From contig NW_004955416.1 in NCBI RefSeq assembly GCF_000276665.1, positions 3,566,593 to 3,630,592 on the forward strand: 64,000 bases of DNA, in the 5' to 3' direction. Source of the stretch: Chinchilla lanigera (taxonomy: Eukaryota; Chordata; Mammalia; Rodentia; Chinchillidae). The stretch's first letter is position 1. Each line of letters opens with the position of its first letter. The position numbers were made by a program, and so were the translations under genes. This document shows, piece by piece, positions 1-11,256 of the stretch. The notes below the pieces were generated by a model that saw only the letters and a program-made list of their open reading frames with translations, was not told the origin of the DNA and did not search any database.

Positions 1-344
1 CACCACTTGATAGATGGAAATTCTAAGACAAAGTAAGATAGAGAAACCTGCCTGGTATCTCACAGGTAATTAGCTGGAATTAGGTATTCTACACCAGAGG
101 CAATGTTCTCTTTGTAGTGCTTTCCTGCCATGTAGTCTCCTTATCTGTAACATATAGAACCATACTGTTAACATTAAGAAGGATTTACTCTGAAAGCAGG
201 AAATATGTGTGGGGAGAACAGGGAAGCTATTGAAACTCGAGAAACTTAGTTAGAAGTTCTCCAACCCCAATGAGGTATTCTACACTTCAGCAATCATAGT
301 GTTTTCACTTCTTTTGCCATTCTTTTGTCCATAATTCTGCAGGG

Positions 345-800
345 TATTCTGACACAGCATACCCACAGAATCATACATTTTATTTTGGGTAACAAAATAC
401 CTGAGGCTGGCTGCTTTATGAGAAAAAGCAGTTTGAAGACTTGAAGTGCAAGGTTGAGTAGTCCCATAGGTTTGACTGCTGGAGAAATGTCATAGCATTT
501 GTTGTCACAATGTGGAAGCACAAGCAAAAGAGATTACATTGTGAAACAAGAAGCCAGAGGCCAGGGGAGGGGAAATGTGGCTCTTATTATAACAATACAC
601 TCTCGCTGGGACTACCTGGGGACCCACAAGAATGACAGTTCCTTCTGAAGGCAATGTCCTCCATGACCCAGTCATCTCCCACAGAGCTCCACCTCTTAAA
701 TGTCTCACCACCTCTCGGCAGTGTCACACTGGGAAGCAAGTTTCTACACACGAACTCTTAGGGAATCCATTCAAACTATTTCCAACCAGTGCCCCACTTT
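345..800 (-). mobile_element. ERVL-MaLR type LTR remnant (MST/MLT1-like), antisense
   Basis: The stretch reads like the reverse complement of a MaLR LTR. It has the 'aaaatacctgaggctggctgctttat' type opening, then 'cacaatgtggaag', a purine-rich middle and a C-rich distal half. Ends are eroded and I see no clear target-site duplication. Open frames of 68-77 codons in this interval are by-products of the LTR. Class assignment is by eye; the subfamily is uncertain. Confidence 0.55.
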
Positions 801-859
801 ACAGACCTCCCCCTCCCAGCAAAGTAAAGCCTTATCAGGAGATGCACTCACCAGTGAGT

Positions 860-1100
860 TGAGGGGCTGATGTTCTATTAGGAGGCGGGTTCTGGCCAGA
901 AAAGGCGGGTCACTGGGCATGTGACCCTAGCTCCTCTGCTTCCTGGCTACCATGAGCTGAGCCCCATTCAAAGAAACCACGACACCAATCAAAGACACCC
1001 ATTGTGTCAGCCATGTTAATAGACGTGTAGTCATTGTCTCCTTTCTCTTTGCTAAATAAACTGATTTTATTTCACGAGTTAAAAGTAATATTTCCTGGAA
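860..1100 (+). mobile_element. LTR 3' fragment, sense
   Basis: The fragment has 'cttcctggctaccatgagctgagcc' followed by a 'taaataaac' polyadenylation-type signal near 1053. This layout is shared with the 3' halves of the MaLR-like LTRs at 11694 and 36884. The 5' boundary is unclear. It may be the other end of, or a neighbour to, the antisense LTR just upstream. Confidence 0.4.
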
Positions 1101-3370
1101 ACAATGGCTAGCTACAAGGCATAGATCCAACCAGAGACAAAAAGGAAAAGTATGTCTGATATGCATAGTTTTGTAGAATCATTTCTTTCTTTATTTTTTT
1201 TTTTTAAATGGACTGATTCAGATGTCACAGAGGTTTTGGCTTTTGTCCTTTCCTTTCTTCTTTCCTGAAATGCAAATATAGTTCACATTGATATTTCAGC
1301 CCTACAATGATACACCAAACATCACACACTGGGTCAGTGAAATGGGAAGGAGAAGAAAACTGACTGCTTGGAGTTTGCTTAGCCTTCTTATTAGGTGAGA
1401 ATGGTGAGACTTTTATTTGCTTAAGCCATTGTGTTCAGGTGTCTCTTTATAGGCAGCTTAATTCCATCCTAAATAATGAAAGTTATTATCTGACCTTGAT
1501 TCACAGAAACAAGTTCACTCACTCAAATACTCAGTGTAGACTTTTTTTAAAAAAAAAAAAGACAGCTAATAAAAATTCCACTTCATTTATTTGATAGGAA
1601 TAAATGTTTTGTTACCATTATTACCAGGATAAAATAAAACAAAAGACATTTAAATGGAGACTTCCACTATATCTGTGCCAGTATTTTTGAAGCTCAGTAT
1701 AATTTTACTTTTAGACAGAAAGTTCACACCAGTAATAGGGTGATTCATTTTTCCTAAATCAATGAACAATTAATCTTCATTAGTATACTTGGGTCAGTTG
1801 AAAAGTACAGTGAAATGCTGGATCTTAGCAAGTAAGCCTCAAACACAATGGAAGTCATTAAAATTACATTACATCAAGCATTTTTGATGAGGCAAAGTTG
1901 GCATCAACTCCATAGTCATCATAAGCACTGAGAATCATGGGTGAACCAGAAAATGTGGACAAATGTGTTATCATGCTCACCTGCTCCCAGGGGAAAAGTA
2001 CAACTGTCTGCACCTCTGAGAGCCAGAGGATGGTTCCCGTGGTGACCCTTAAGCCTGTCACATTTTAGAATCACTCACCTCTGTTGCTTCATCAGAGCCC
2101 ACTTACTCCTGATTCCTGAACACTGAGCTTCCTTGCTCAGTGACAGACCTCATACAGATATTGCTCTTACTAAGAGTTATTTTTGCTTGGCAGGGAGGCA
2201 TCATTTGCATTGTCATCACTCATCTCATATACTGATGATTAGTATACATGAATCTCTCATAGGAAAGTTATGTTTATCTTTTCAACTACAAAGTGGTTAA
2301 TATTTTCATATCACTGATATGAAAACTCAAGGTTTGGTTTAAAAAAATCACCCAAAGTCATGCAGTTAGAAGCAAAATCACTCTGCTTTCAAAATGACTC
2401 GACTATGCTACACTGCTTTTCATTTAAAAATTATATTCTGTCTCTTGTTGTGGTGTTTTCTCCTTGCTGGCATACCATGCTGTCCATTCCCCAGGACAGT
2501 GAATGTGCATGTATTTGGCAGTAAACATAGATTCTGGCAGACTCTGGACATAGTAGGGCCTGAAAATGCTTTGATTAATCCAGTGGGTTTGACCCTAGTC
2601 CAATCCCACTCGCTCTTGGTGTTTAGTATCAACTTACTTGATACAGGAATTATCTGTAAACCCAGAAGTGATTTCTAAGTCTGCATGGTTGGATTTGGCA
2701 AAGAGTAAGCTCTTGTGGGTTGTTTATCCCTGTAATCATGAGCATAAACAGAAGAGAAGCCAGGGCAAGGCCTTAAAAAGACAAGTTGACTCATCAGATA
2801 TATGTCTCTATCAGTCTTTTGAAACAGTCTTTTTTTAAAGACTTCAATTTAATTAGAATTCCTTCTCCCATTGAGATAACATCTTCAATTGATTTAATCC
2901 TTTCTTGTACATTCCTTGCATCTTGAGCAGTAGTAATGGTTTTCATTTTACATTCTAGTCTTAAAGCATGATAAACAGCTAGTGTCAGTTTTACTTCCCC
3001 CTGACCAGGGCTCACAGCAGTGGGGGAAGGGGGAGGTCATGGAACTGACCTCCAGTCATCTGTAATTCTCCTCCCTCTCACTCTCTACTGCCTCGTCCTC
3101 TCTTTCTTGTAGTTTTGATCCATCTTTTACTCTCAGAGATTGGATGAAATGTAGTTAGAACTCTAAAATCATTTCACATTTTAGAGATTGTATTTTATCA
3201 AAGACATTTATGAAATATCAAGCATCTTCTTAAAATGCAATTCAATAACTTTTTACTTTAAGTAGACCTCTGTTTTTGATGAAAAATAACTAGAACAGAA
3301 AGTTGGTTCTATAATTTTCATTCCTAAATACAGTTACTATTCAGACTGTAAGTCTTAAAAACACACTGAA
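1100..3370. other. Mostly single-copy AT-rich DNA
   Basis: No gene is recognised. A T/A-rich run lies near 1540-1560. A minus-strand 73-codon frame at 2794-3015 has a coherent charged, helix-like composition but begins at GTG. Another minus-strand frame at 1864-2061 has no homology I can recall. An old MIR lies at 2285-2395. Neither open frame has convincing splice sites or a start context. Confidence 0.5.
2285..2395 (-). repeat. MIR SINE fragment, antisense
   Basis: The sequence follows the 3' part of MIR read in reverse: 'atgaaaactcaagg', a gap, 'cacccaaagtcatgcagttag', then 'aagcaaaatcactctgc'. It is highly diverged, as expected for this ancient mammalian SINE. Confidence 0.45.
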
Positions 3371-3456
3371 GGGCTGGGGATTTAGCTCGGTGGCACAGCG
3401 CCTGCTTGGCAAGTACAAGGCCATGAGTTCGATTCCCAGTACAGGAAAAAAAAAAA
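3371..3456 (+). mobile_element. ID SINE, sense
   Basis: A tRNA-Ala-derived ID element begins at 'gggctggggatttagctc' (A box) and continues through 'gagttcgattcccagt' (B box) to an A-rich tail. Flanks 'cactgaa' and 'gcactaaag' form a weak target-site duplication. It is a retroposon and not a functional tRNA, since it lacks a foldable acceptor stem and 3' half. Confidence 0.9.
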
Positions 3457-5006
3457 GCACTAAAGCCAAGGAACAAAACTTACATATTTTTTAATATAAT
3501 TCTATTTCATAGAATAATATCAATAATATGACTAGATGTCAGTAAATGACCCATAAAAATCAGCATGTCATGAATTTATTAGAGGGATCAGACTTCTAAT
3601 TGAGAATGTATTTGGCAAAGCCAAGCCCATAAATAGTTAATACCTGAAAATTATACTTCAAACTTGACTTCAAATTTGTATCTAAAGTTGTTACTTAATT
3701 CTAACTCATTCTAAATATTTTGCATCTTATTCTGTTTCCAAGGGCAAAAGTTTGCATTGAGTAATTTGTGGGATGTTTTTCTCTGGGCAGTCATCATTGC
3801 CAAGAGAAATGTTCTTTTCTTCCAAGTAAACTTAGCCACTTACAATTTTCTTATATATTAATTTTCAAAGTAGTTTTCAAATAAAAAGCATACAAAAGTG
3901 CACTATTTTATTATTTCAAATAAAAAAAATGATACATTTATATAGAAGTCCCACAGACCTGCATAAAATCAACCAGTAATATCCAAATTCTCATTTCTAT
4001 TTACTTTTAAATATATATTTTACATTTTAATTGACATATAATAATTGTATATTTATCGGGTAAAGTATAATATTTCAACATAATATATAATGATCAGATC
4101 AGGGAAATTAACATATCCACCACTTCAAACATTTACCATTTCTTTGTGTTAGAAAACACTCAAAATCTTCTTTCTTAGCAATTTTAAAATACACAATTAA
4201 CTGTATACCACAGTTATTCCACTATGTCATAGGATATTAAAAGTTACCCAATTGGACACCTATATCTATTAAGCAACCAAACCCCATCTTCCTCTTAGCC
4301 ATACACTTTGCACACTCTGGTAGCCAGGATCTTATTGTCTACTTCTATGAGACCAACTTTTACCTGCCTCATATAAGTGAAAACAGATAATGATAATTGA
4401 TTTTTTTGTGCCTGACTTATGGAAAGTGTCCTTCAAGTCCACCCATGTTGCTGGGTAACAGAAATCCATCCTTTTAATGGCTGAATAGTATTCCACTGGG
4501 TATGTATACCACATTTTCTTTATCCATTCATTCCCGTTGGAAATCTCATTGACTTACTATCTTTCCAATTAAGAATACTGCTGGATTAAATATGTGATAT
4601 AACAACCATTGTTAAATTTATATCATCTTGTTTTGAAATTTTTATTATTTTTGTATTGTTTTGTTTTTGTCTTTCTTGTTATTTTGTTATTTTTCTCTCC
4701 TTACAATAAAAAAAGGAAAAGAAAAGAATACTGCTAGAGTAAACATGCAATTACATGTATTTCTTTCCCATACAGATTCACTTCCTTTGGGTATACAATT
4801 AGTGGTGGAATTGCTGGATTATATGGCAGTTCTATTTCTAGTTTTTTGAAGAACTGCCATATTTTCCATAATGTGCATGAGAATTTTTTCTCACAGTAGT
4901 GTATAGAGCTTCCCTTTCTTTACATCCTTGTCAGTACTTGGTATCTTTTGTCTTTTTGATAGCAGCCATCCTAACATGGGTGAAATGGTATCTCATTGCA
5001 GTTTTT

Positions 5007-5103
5007 TGTCGTTGTTGTTGTTGTTTTTGGGTACCAGGAATCAAATTCAGGACCTTGCACCAGCCAGGCAGGCTCTTGTGCCACTGGGCTATATCCCCAG
5101 CCC
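5007..5103 (-). mobile_element. ID SINE nested in L1, antisense
   Basis: Reverse-complement ID: T/GTT-rich tail, 'gggtaccaggaatcaaattc', 'gccaggcaggctcttgtgcc', 'actgggctatatccccagcc'. The flanks 'ctcattgcagttttt' (4992-5006) and 'ctcattgtagtttt' (5104-5117) form a target-site duplication inside the host L1, so this insertion is younger than the L1. Confidence 0.93.
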
Positions 5104-5184
5104 CTCATTGTAGTTTTGATTTGCAATTTCCTAATGATTACAGGTGTTGAGCATTTTCTGATATACTTGTTGGCCATTTGTATT

Positions 5185-5613
5185 TGTATTAGGGTTTTCT
5201 AGAGGAAAAGAATCAATGGACAGTGGAAGAGTCCACAATGGTGGCACAGTGGAGAGCTGGAAGAGGAAAGCCACAGAGCAAGAGAGGACAGTGATGCAGA
5301 AGAAGCCCGTGGCCAGAGGCCTGGAAGCTCACTATGGAGTCACTGGAACCGGAGACATGGAGACAGTGTTCACATGCAGTGACAGCAAAGGATGTGCTTC
5401 TTCAAGATAACAGGAGCTTTCAAAATAGGTGCAAACTTCCTTCTTTCCCTTTTTTAGTCCATCCAGGTTACAAGCCTATGTATTGGTGCCACCTACATCT
5501 AGGGTGGGCTCTCCTCTCTCACTTTGCAGGCCTACACTTCAGTCCTTCACAGATTCATCCAAAACTATGCTTTGCTAATCTGCTAGGCATTTCTAACTCT
5601 GGCCAAGTTGACA
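5185..5613 (-). mobile_element. Solo LTR (ERVL/MaLR-like) nested in L1
   Basis: The insert begins 'tgtattagggttttctag' and ends 'ggccaagttgaca', so it has the TG...CA ends of an LTR. It splits the L1 between 'ggccatttgtatt' and 'tatttagggtcatat'. A short TSD 'tatt' lies at 5181-5184 and 5614-5617. The start and end resemble ERVL-type LTRs in reverse orientation, so strand is inferred. It accounts for the 134-codon frame at 5334-5738, which I do not consider a gene. Confidence 0.72.
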
Positions 5614-5947
5614 TATTTAGGGTCATATATATGTTTTTTGAGAGTTTTCTCTTTAGATCATTTACCCATCTTGAAATCAGATTTTTTTGTTGTTGTTGTG
5701 GGTTTGTTTTTTTTTTTTTAGTGCCTTATATATCCTAGATATTAATCATTTGTTTGGTGAGTAACTTGCAAGTCTATTGTTTCATTGTATAAGTTGCCTC
5801 TTCGCTATATCAGTTGTTTCTTTTGCTATGCAGAAGCTTGTAGGTTTGATGTAATATTTGTCAAGTCCTGCTTTCATTATCTTTTGCTATCTTTTGTTGT
5901 CAAAAACTTTGCCCAAGCCAATGTCCTGAAGTATTTCTCATCTGCTT

Positions 5948-6599
5948 TTGTTATAGGAATGATACAGGACCTCCAAACAATAGAAGGGAAACATTATAAC
6001 TCACAACCTGCTAGATGTCCAATACACTGATTTCATGCCCCCTAAAATTAAAGAATGCATTCTAAAGAACAATGGAGGTTAAGAGTAGGAAATATTTACT
6101 GAGGGAAAGATAGTGCCTGCTTCAGAGAGACAGGAGGGGACCTGGGAAAGGGGTTTCCCACAAGCCCGCTTGCCAAAGGAAGGTTTATGAGCAAAATCAC
6201 AAGGTTGGTAAGTGGTGGGTCAAAATTATGGGCAACAAATAAGTATACCTAAGTCATTTAGATAATATTGATACAATGGGAAAGCAAGTCGCATAGAAAG
6301 GGCACATAGAAAAAACAAGGACTTTTCCTTGAAGGGATGGGTCAAGGAGGTCTTGGTTTCCCACTTAGGTGACTGAGGCCTATTTAGAATATTGATCATT
6401 ATTGTGCCTATTTAGAATATTAGGTGACTGATGCCTATTTAGAATATTGATCATTATTCCCACAGGGAAGTATGTAGGTGTAACCATTCCATCTTGATCT
6501 TGAGGTCTGTCTTTCAAGGAATGTGCCTGGCTTCTTTAAGGGCCTAGCACTATCTGAATACATATAACATGTCTACCTAATTTAGCTGTCTATAATACT
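5948..6599. mobile_element. 652-bp unclassified insert in L1 with TSD
   Basis: L1 homology breaks after 'ctcatctgctt' and resumes at 'tgcttctagtggtttcatag'. The 5-bp 'tgctt' is present on both sides (5943-5947 and 6600-6604). The ends 'ttgttatag' and 'ctataatact' are imperfect inverted repeats (ctataa/ttatag). The length and 5-bp duplication fit an ERV LTR with decayed ends, but I do not recognise the family. It contains a 55-bp tandem repeat at 6366-6460. Confidence 0.55.
6366..6465. repeat. 55-bp tandem duplication
   Basis: 'taggtgactgaggcctattt' at 6366 recurs at 6421 with one difference in that span. Each copy is followed by 'agaatattgatcattatt'. An extra half unit 'gcctatttagaatat' sits between them. 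The two copies are nearly identical, so the duplication looks younger than the surrounding L1. Confidence 0.85.
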
Positions 6600-7639
6600 T
6601 GCTTCTAGTGGTTTCATAGTTTCAGGTCAACATTTAAGCCATTGACTCATTTTTACCTGATTTTTAACATGGTGGAAGATAAAGTTTTGATCTTTCTACA
6701 TATGTTTTCCTGGCATCATTTATTAAAGAAATATCTTTTTCTATTGTATGTTATTGCTGTCTTTGCAGAAAATCAATTGGCTGTAGTTGCATGAATTTTT
6801 CAGTGGAATCTCTATTTATTTCCATTGGTCTACATGTCTGTTTTAATGCTAATATCATGCTATTTTTTATTACTACAGCTTTTCAGTATGTTTTGATATC
6901 AGTTATTGTAATGCTTCTGGCTTTGTTCTTTTTGTTCAACACTGCACTGGACCCTCAGGATCTGTTGTTGTTCCTTACAAATTGTAGGAGTGCCTTTTTT
7001 AATTCTGTGAAGAATGTCATTAGTACTTTGACAGCAACTACAAGAATCTGTAAACTACTTTGAGCAGAAAAGACATTTTAACATTACTAATGCTTTCAGT
7101 CTATGGACATGGGATCTTTTCCCATCTTTATGTGTTCTCTTCTTTTTCTTTCACAAGTCATTTGTAATGTTTGTTGTAGACATCATTTCCCCTCTTGGTT
7201 AAAGTTGTTCATAGTTTTGTTGTTTTGTAATATAGCTATTGTGAATGGGATTGGTTTTTGACCACAGTATCAACAATATTTTTACTGATATATAAAAATG
7301 TTACTGATATTTTTTATTTTGACCTTGGTTCCTGCAACCTTACTGAATTTATCACTTCTTATGTTTGCGTGGTAGAGTCTTTACTTTTCTGTACAGAAAA
7401 TCATATTATCTACTTTACTTATTTCTGTAATGACTCAAATTGCTAAATAAACTTTAGTATACAACTATATTTAAGTTTTAATGTACACCAATGTAATAAT
7501 ATCCTAATTCAGTTAAAGTAATTTATAATACTTTGTTATTCTGTTACAGGTAAAATGTAAACTAATGAGACAGATGATTTATTTTAATTAACTAATGTAT
7601 GTAAATTTCTATTATTTCTTTATGTCTAAACAATAGAGC

Positions 7640-8000
7640 ATAGGCTTTTTATCCAAACAGTATTAGGTTAAAATTTACAGGGCATATGCACATAAGCAAG
7701 TCATTTATGTCTCTGAATTTAAGTTTAACTATCTTTCAAATAAGACCATAATATCTAAATCAACAATTACCTAGAGTGGCCCATGAGATTAGATAACAAA
7801 TTGAGAGAGTCCAAAGACAGTAAAGAATATAAAATGCTCATCAGCCAACTTATTTTAACCTCTTTATTTCACAGTCTCTATCTGTATAATGGAGATAATA
7901 GTCATTCTTTGGATAAGGAATTAATACATGGGAAGTTCTTAAAATTGTGTGGTTTTCAGTATCAGATTAAGAATAAGTATCACTGTTATTGTTTCATATA
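7640..8000 (+). repeat. MIR SINE, sense, broken
   Basis: The interval retains MIR order: 'cataagcaagtcatttatgt' followed by 'ctctgaatttaagtttaact', then after a gap 'tctatctgtataatggagat' and 'aatagtcattctttggataa'. The later part runs into the MIR 3' region. It is highly diverged and probably interrupted around 7740-7860. Confidence 0.5.
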
Positions 8001-8630
8001 ATAGTATTTAGCATAGACCCTAGAATATGTAATAGATGTATTTTTCACTTGTGCTATCTTTAGTATCTTATTTTCCCATTTAATGATTATCACCTAACAG
8101 TGGTAGCTACAGAATTTCTTTATAAGGGCGTCTGGAGGATAGAGAAAGCCTGTCAGGAAGAAGAGCTGTGAGATTTCTCCTGAGCCGTTTTTCTACACTA
8201 GTTTAAGTAAGACTAAAAATAGTTGTTTCATAGAAAATAACTAGAAAAAGTTATTCCATACGAAAAACATTTCAGCATTGTGGATTGCAAAGGTATTTCC
8301 AAGATGTAGAAGTAATCATCAAAATAATGAATTATCAGTAATATTTTCAGTACAACTAGGTGAAACTGTCCTTGAATGTTATGATCTACTGCTCAGTACA
8401 AGACAGTTATAGGAAGCTAAAATACATGAATTGTTTGGGGTCTGGTATATTCTACAAAGAAGTTTCTACCTAAGAAGTATATGAAAATGTCAACCTCTTA
8501 ATTTATTATTTATGTCAACCTTAAAATTTCAATCTGTAAATAATTTATCCCAATCTAAAACATCACAATTCACCTTTATGTGGACTTTGAACAGATCCTG
8601 TCACCATTTTCCCAGTAATGGTCACATACA
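8000..8630. other. Single-copy AT-rich DNA
   Basis: No gene, RNA or recognisable transposon is seen in this interval on either strand. Confidence 0.5.
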
Positions 8631-8638
8631 GACACACA

Positions 8639-8670
<32 letters not shown>
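8631..8670. repeat. (CA)n microsatellite
   Basis: This is an almost pure CA run with one AA interruption near 8640. It is the first of three CA tracts within about 1.2 kb. Confidence 0.98.
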
Positions 8671-8673
<3 letters not shown>

Positions 8674-9028
8674 ACACACTGGGTTACCTTTAAAATTAAA
8701 ATGTTATGAAATTTTTCTCAACTTTGCCTTTCTCCATAAAATATAAGCCTCTTGGGGGAACCATACTTGGCAATTATTTGCTTTTTTCTCTAACACAACA
8801 AAAATTTACAAGAAATCATAAAAGTATGCTAGGCACAGGAAAGAAAAGCCACAAAATCTAGTCTTCTTGTTTAGTTGGAAAAGACAAGTAAACATCACTG
8901 TGATCAAAAACATTGAATCAATGAAGTTAGCTTTTAAAAAAAAACCCTTAACATTATGAATGTAAAATGAAAAAATAATTAAAAATTAATTACTTATTGT
9001 TAAAATAAATTAAATATTTATTTTATGT

Positions 9029-9031
<3 letters not shown>

Positions 9032-9072
<41 letters not shown>
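9032..9072. repeat. (CA)n microsatellite
   Basis: This is an uninterrupted CA run of about 20 units. Its purity suggests it is length-polymorphic. Confidence 0.98.
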
Positions 9073-9073
<1 letters not shown>

Positions 9074-9820
9074 TTTTCTCCTTAGTGAAGGCTATAGTCA
9101 CCTCAGTAGCAGTGAGCACCCTATATTAAGAGTTTGTTTTTCCAGGTCCATTTCCTACAACAAAGGAGAATGTTAAAATGGTTTCTGCTTACAGATCTAA
9201 GAGAAGAAATGAATACTTTCCCTGCTCAGGTTCAAGCAGGAGAGCTATCAAAGATGCTCAGGAACCAACCTATGTAAGCCTTCCATTACTGAAGAGAAAA
9301 CAACTGAGCATCATTAAAATTAAAATTATATCTGTGACATAAGGTATTTAAAAGTGGGCATCACTGGTAATGCAGTAAGCAAAACTGGTCATCTCTAGAG
9401 AATAGTATGATACTAATTCCTTGTTTGACAAAGATTAAATGATAGCAAAAAATAAATAATTGATTTTTTCTTTTCTATATGAGCTGTTCCTCAGAGTCAC
9501 TGTAATGTGACCTAAATAAATTTCTCTTTTTAATGTGTTATGATAATAACTTAAGAAGAAATAACCAACTGGGTAAAAAGAAGACTATGTAGACAAAATA
9601 ATAGTTGTCCTAAATGGGTTTTGTTAAACCTGGGAAGGAGGTACATGACCCTTACACTATTACACTACCCAGCCTCCTCAGTATATGTTAACATCTTCAT
9701 AATATGAAGTTAGAGGAATAATACGTCCTGATTTCTGTAGTTTTATTGTAAATTTTTAAATAATACAGTAGAAATATTCCAAATGTATTATTTTCCAACA
9801 TTACATTAGCTATTTTTATT
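9073..9820. other. Single-copy AT-rich DNA
   Basis: No gene or recognisable transposon is seen between the second and third CA tracts. Confidence 0.45.
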
Positions 9821-9823
9821 TTT

Positions 9824-9860
9824 ACACACACACACACACACATATACATACATATATATG
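9824..9860. repeat. (CA)n/(TA)n compound microsatellite
   Basis: A CA run to about 9842 is followed by 'tatacatacatatatat'. It lies immediately before the antisense L1 block. Confidence 0.95.
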
Positions 9861-10394
9861 GAGTAAACTATATCTATAAGACAGGAATTTCTTTATTCTA
9901 TTGAATATATAGATCAATTTGAAGATAATTTATATTTTACTACTAGCAAGTCTTTCGATCTCTATTTAGTTGTCTATGAATTTGTTAATGTTTTCAACTA
10001 TTTGGTCTAAAATTCTTGTATATACTTTGCTATATTTATTCACAAGGTTTTGGTCCTAGTTTTATGATTTAAATTGTATTTTTAAGGTTTCACTTTTAAT
10101 TGCCACTAAAAGTATATAAAATTACCTTCAGTGTTTGTATGTACCCTGCAAGTTTCACTTATCGACTTTGTATTTATCATTGTTAAAGTTGTTTCCTAGA
10201 TTCCTTTGGATTTTATACATAAACTAGCATATGTGTTTACTTTTATATACTGCACAAACAGACTGTTCTGCTTTTTAATTTTTATTTAATTTATTTGTCT
10301 CATTTTGGAAATAGAACTACTAGTAGTAACCATCTTTGCCTTTCTCCAATCTCAAGAAATTCTTCAGTCTGTCCCCATTAAGAATGATGTTAGA

Positions 10395-10488
10395 GGGCTG
10401 GGGATTTAACTCAGAGGCACAGCGCCTGTCTGGCAAGTGTGAGGTCGTGAGTTTGATTCCCACTACCAGAAAAAAAAAAAAAAAAAAA
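10395..10488 (+). mobile_element. ID SINE, sense, with TSD
   Basis: 'gggctggggatttaactc' through 'gagtttgattcccactacc' is followed by an A tail of about 20. A perfect 13-bp duplication 'agaatgatgttag' lies at 10381-10393 and 10488-10500, with its first base counted in the A tail. The pure tail and intact TSD imply a comparatively young insertion into the old L1. Confidence 0.95.
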
Positions 10489-10675
10489 GAATGATGTTAG
10501 CTATGGATTATAGGTATAAATAAATGCTATGTATCAGACTAAAGAAATTTTCTTTGTATGTTTAGTTTCTTAGGTATTATATGCTCACTGTTGTTATTTT
10601 GCTGGGGATGAGGAGGAGAACAATGTCTTTGTCAGGTTATGGCATCAAGATTATGCTAGCCTCATAATTACTGAG

Positions 10676-10873
10676 ACCTGGGTGTGGTGATTCATGCCTG
10701 TAATCCCAGCACTATGGAAAGTGGAGGCAGGAGAACTGTGAGTTTGAACCCAATCAGGGCAATTTAATGAATTAGTGAAACCCTGTCTCAAAATCAAATT
10801 TTTTACAAGATGTGGTTACAGCTCAATGCGAGGGCAGTGGATTCAGTCCTCAGTATCACACAAATAAAAAAAT
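10676..10873 (+). mobile_element. B1 SINE followed by degenerate ID-like unit, sense
   Basis: A B1 (7SL-derived) monomer is seen: 'gggtgtggtgattcatgcct', then 'gtaatcccagcac', 'gaggcaggag' and 'gaaaccctgtctcaaaatc'. It is followed at about 10810 by 'tgtggttacagctcaatgcg' and 'attcagtcctcagtatcac', which reads as a degraded ID. The order B1 then ID recurs at 63153 and, in antisense, at 60527. Confidence 0.75.
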
Positions 10874-10942
10874 GGGAATGCATTTCTTTCCTCTATTTCC
10901 TGAAAGAATGTATAGTATTTCATTATTAGAAATTAGATTGAG

Positions 10943-11046
10943 GGGGCTGGGGAGATAGCTCAGCGGCATAAAGTGCCTGCCTGGCAAGCACAAGGTCCTG
11001 AGTTTGATTCACAGTACCAAAAAAAAAAAAAAAAAAAAAAAAAAAA
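10943..11046 (+). mobile_element. ID SINE, sense, with TSD
   Basis: 'ggggctggggagatagctca' through 'gagtttgattcacagtacc' is followed by an A tail of about 27. 'tagattgag' is present on both sides (10934-10942 and 11047-11055), restoring L1 continuity. Confidence 0.95.
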
Positions 11047-11086
11047 TAGATTGAGGATCAAAATCATCTGAACCAGGGGTTTGCTT

Positions 11087-11256
11087 TTTTTTTTTTTTAT
11101 TTTAAACATAAAAGGAGGAAAACATTAACAGACAGACAACCTTTTACAAAACAGCAAAAGAACAGGACAGACAATACAGAGTTACAAACAAAGTGGTAGG
11201 AAATTAACAACGCTTGTTGTATTACATATTGATATCTTCAGAGTAGTTTCTCAAGA
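11087..11256 (-). mobile_element. 170-bp unidentified retro-insert, antisense
   Basis: The segment starts with a T run, which is a poly(A) tail in reverse. It is flanked by a 16-bp direct repeat with one mismatch, 'aaccagg/aggtttgctt', at 11071-11086 and 11257-11272. Tail plus TSD of this length indicate L1-machinery retroposition of a minus-strand sequence. I do not recognise the body. Its distal 90 bp resembles a second segment at 34545-34635, so it is repetitive. It may be the 3' end of a lineage-specific LINE. Confidence 0.65.

Larger units (their letters stand above)
3985..7445 (-). mobile_element. Ancient L1 LINE, antisense, 3' UTR through ORF2 3' region, interrupted
   Basis: Reading left to right, the plus strand gives the reverse complement of an L1 3' UTR and then ORF2. 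Landmarks are 'gaccaacttttacctgcc' (4353), 'ggctgaatagtattccactg' (4479), 'ggaattgctggattatatgg' (4806) and 'gttgagcattttctgatata' (5145). Further on are 'atgcagaagcttgtaggttt' (5829) and 'cattggtctacatgtctg' (6823). The copy is multiply frameshifted and cannot encode an active ORF2 protein. It is interrupted by an ID SINE (5007-5103), an LTR (5185-5613) and an unclassified insert (5948-6599). The left boundary is approximate. Confidence 0.85.

Noticed and set aside
1864..2061. 65-codon minus-strand frame resembling coding text
   Set aside because: No homology recalled, stops immediately upstream, no splice sites or A tail to support an exon or retrocopy.
5334..5738. 134-codon plus-strand frame
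   Set aside because: It runs from inside an LTR (5185-5613) into antisense L1, so the chain joins unrelated transposon pieces.
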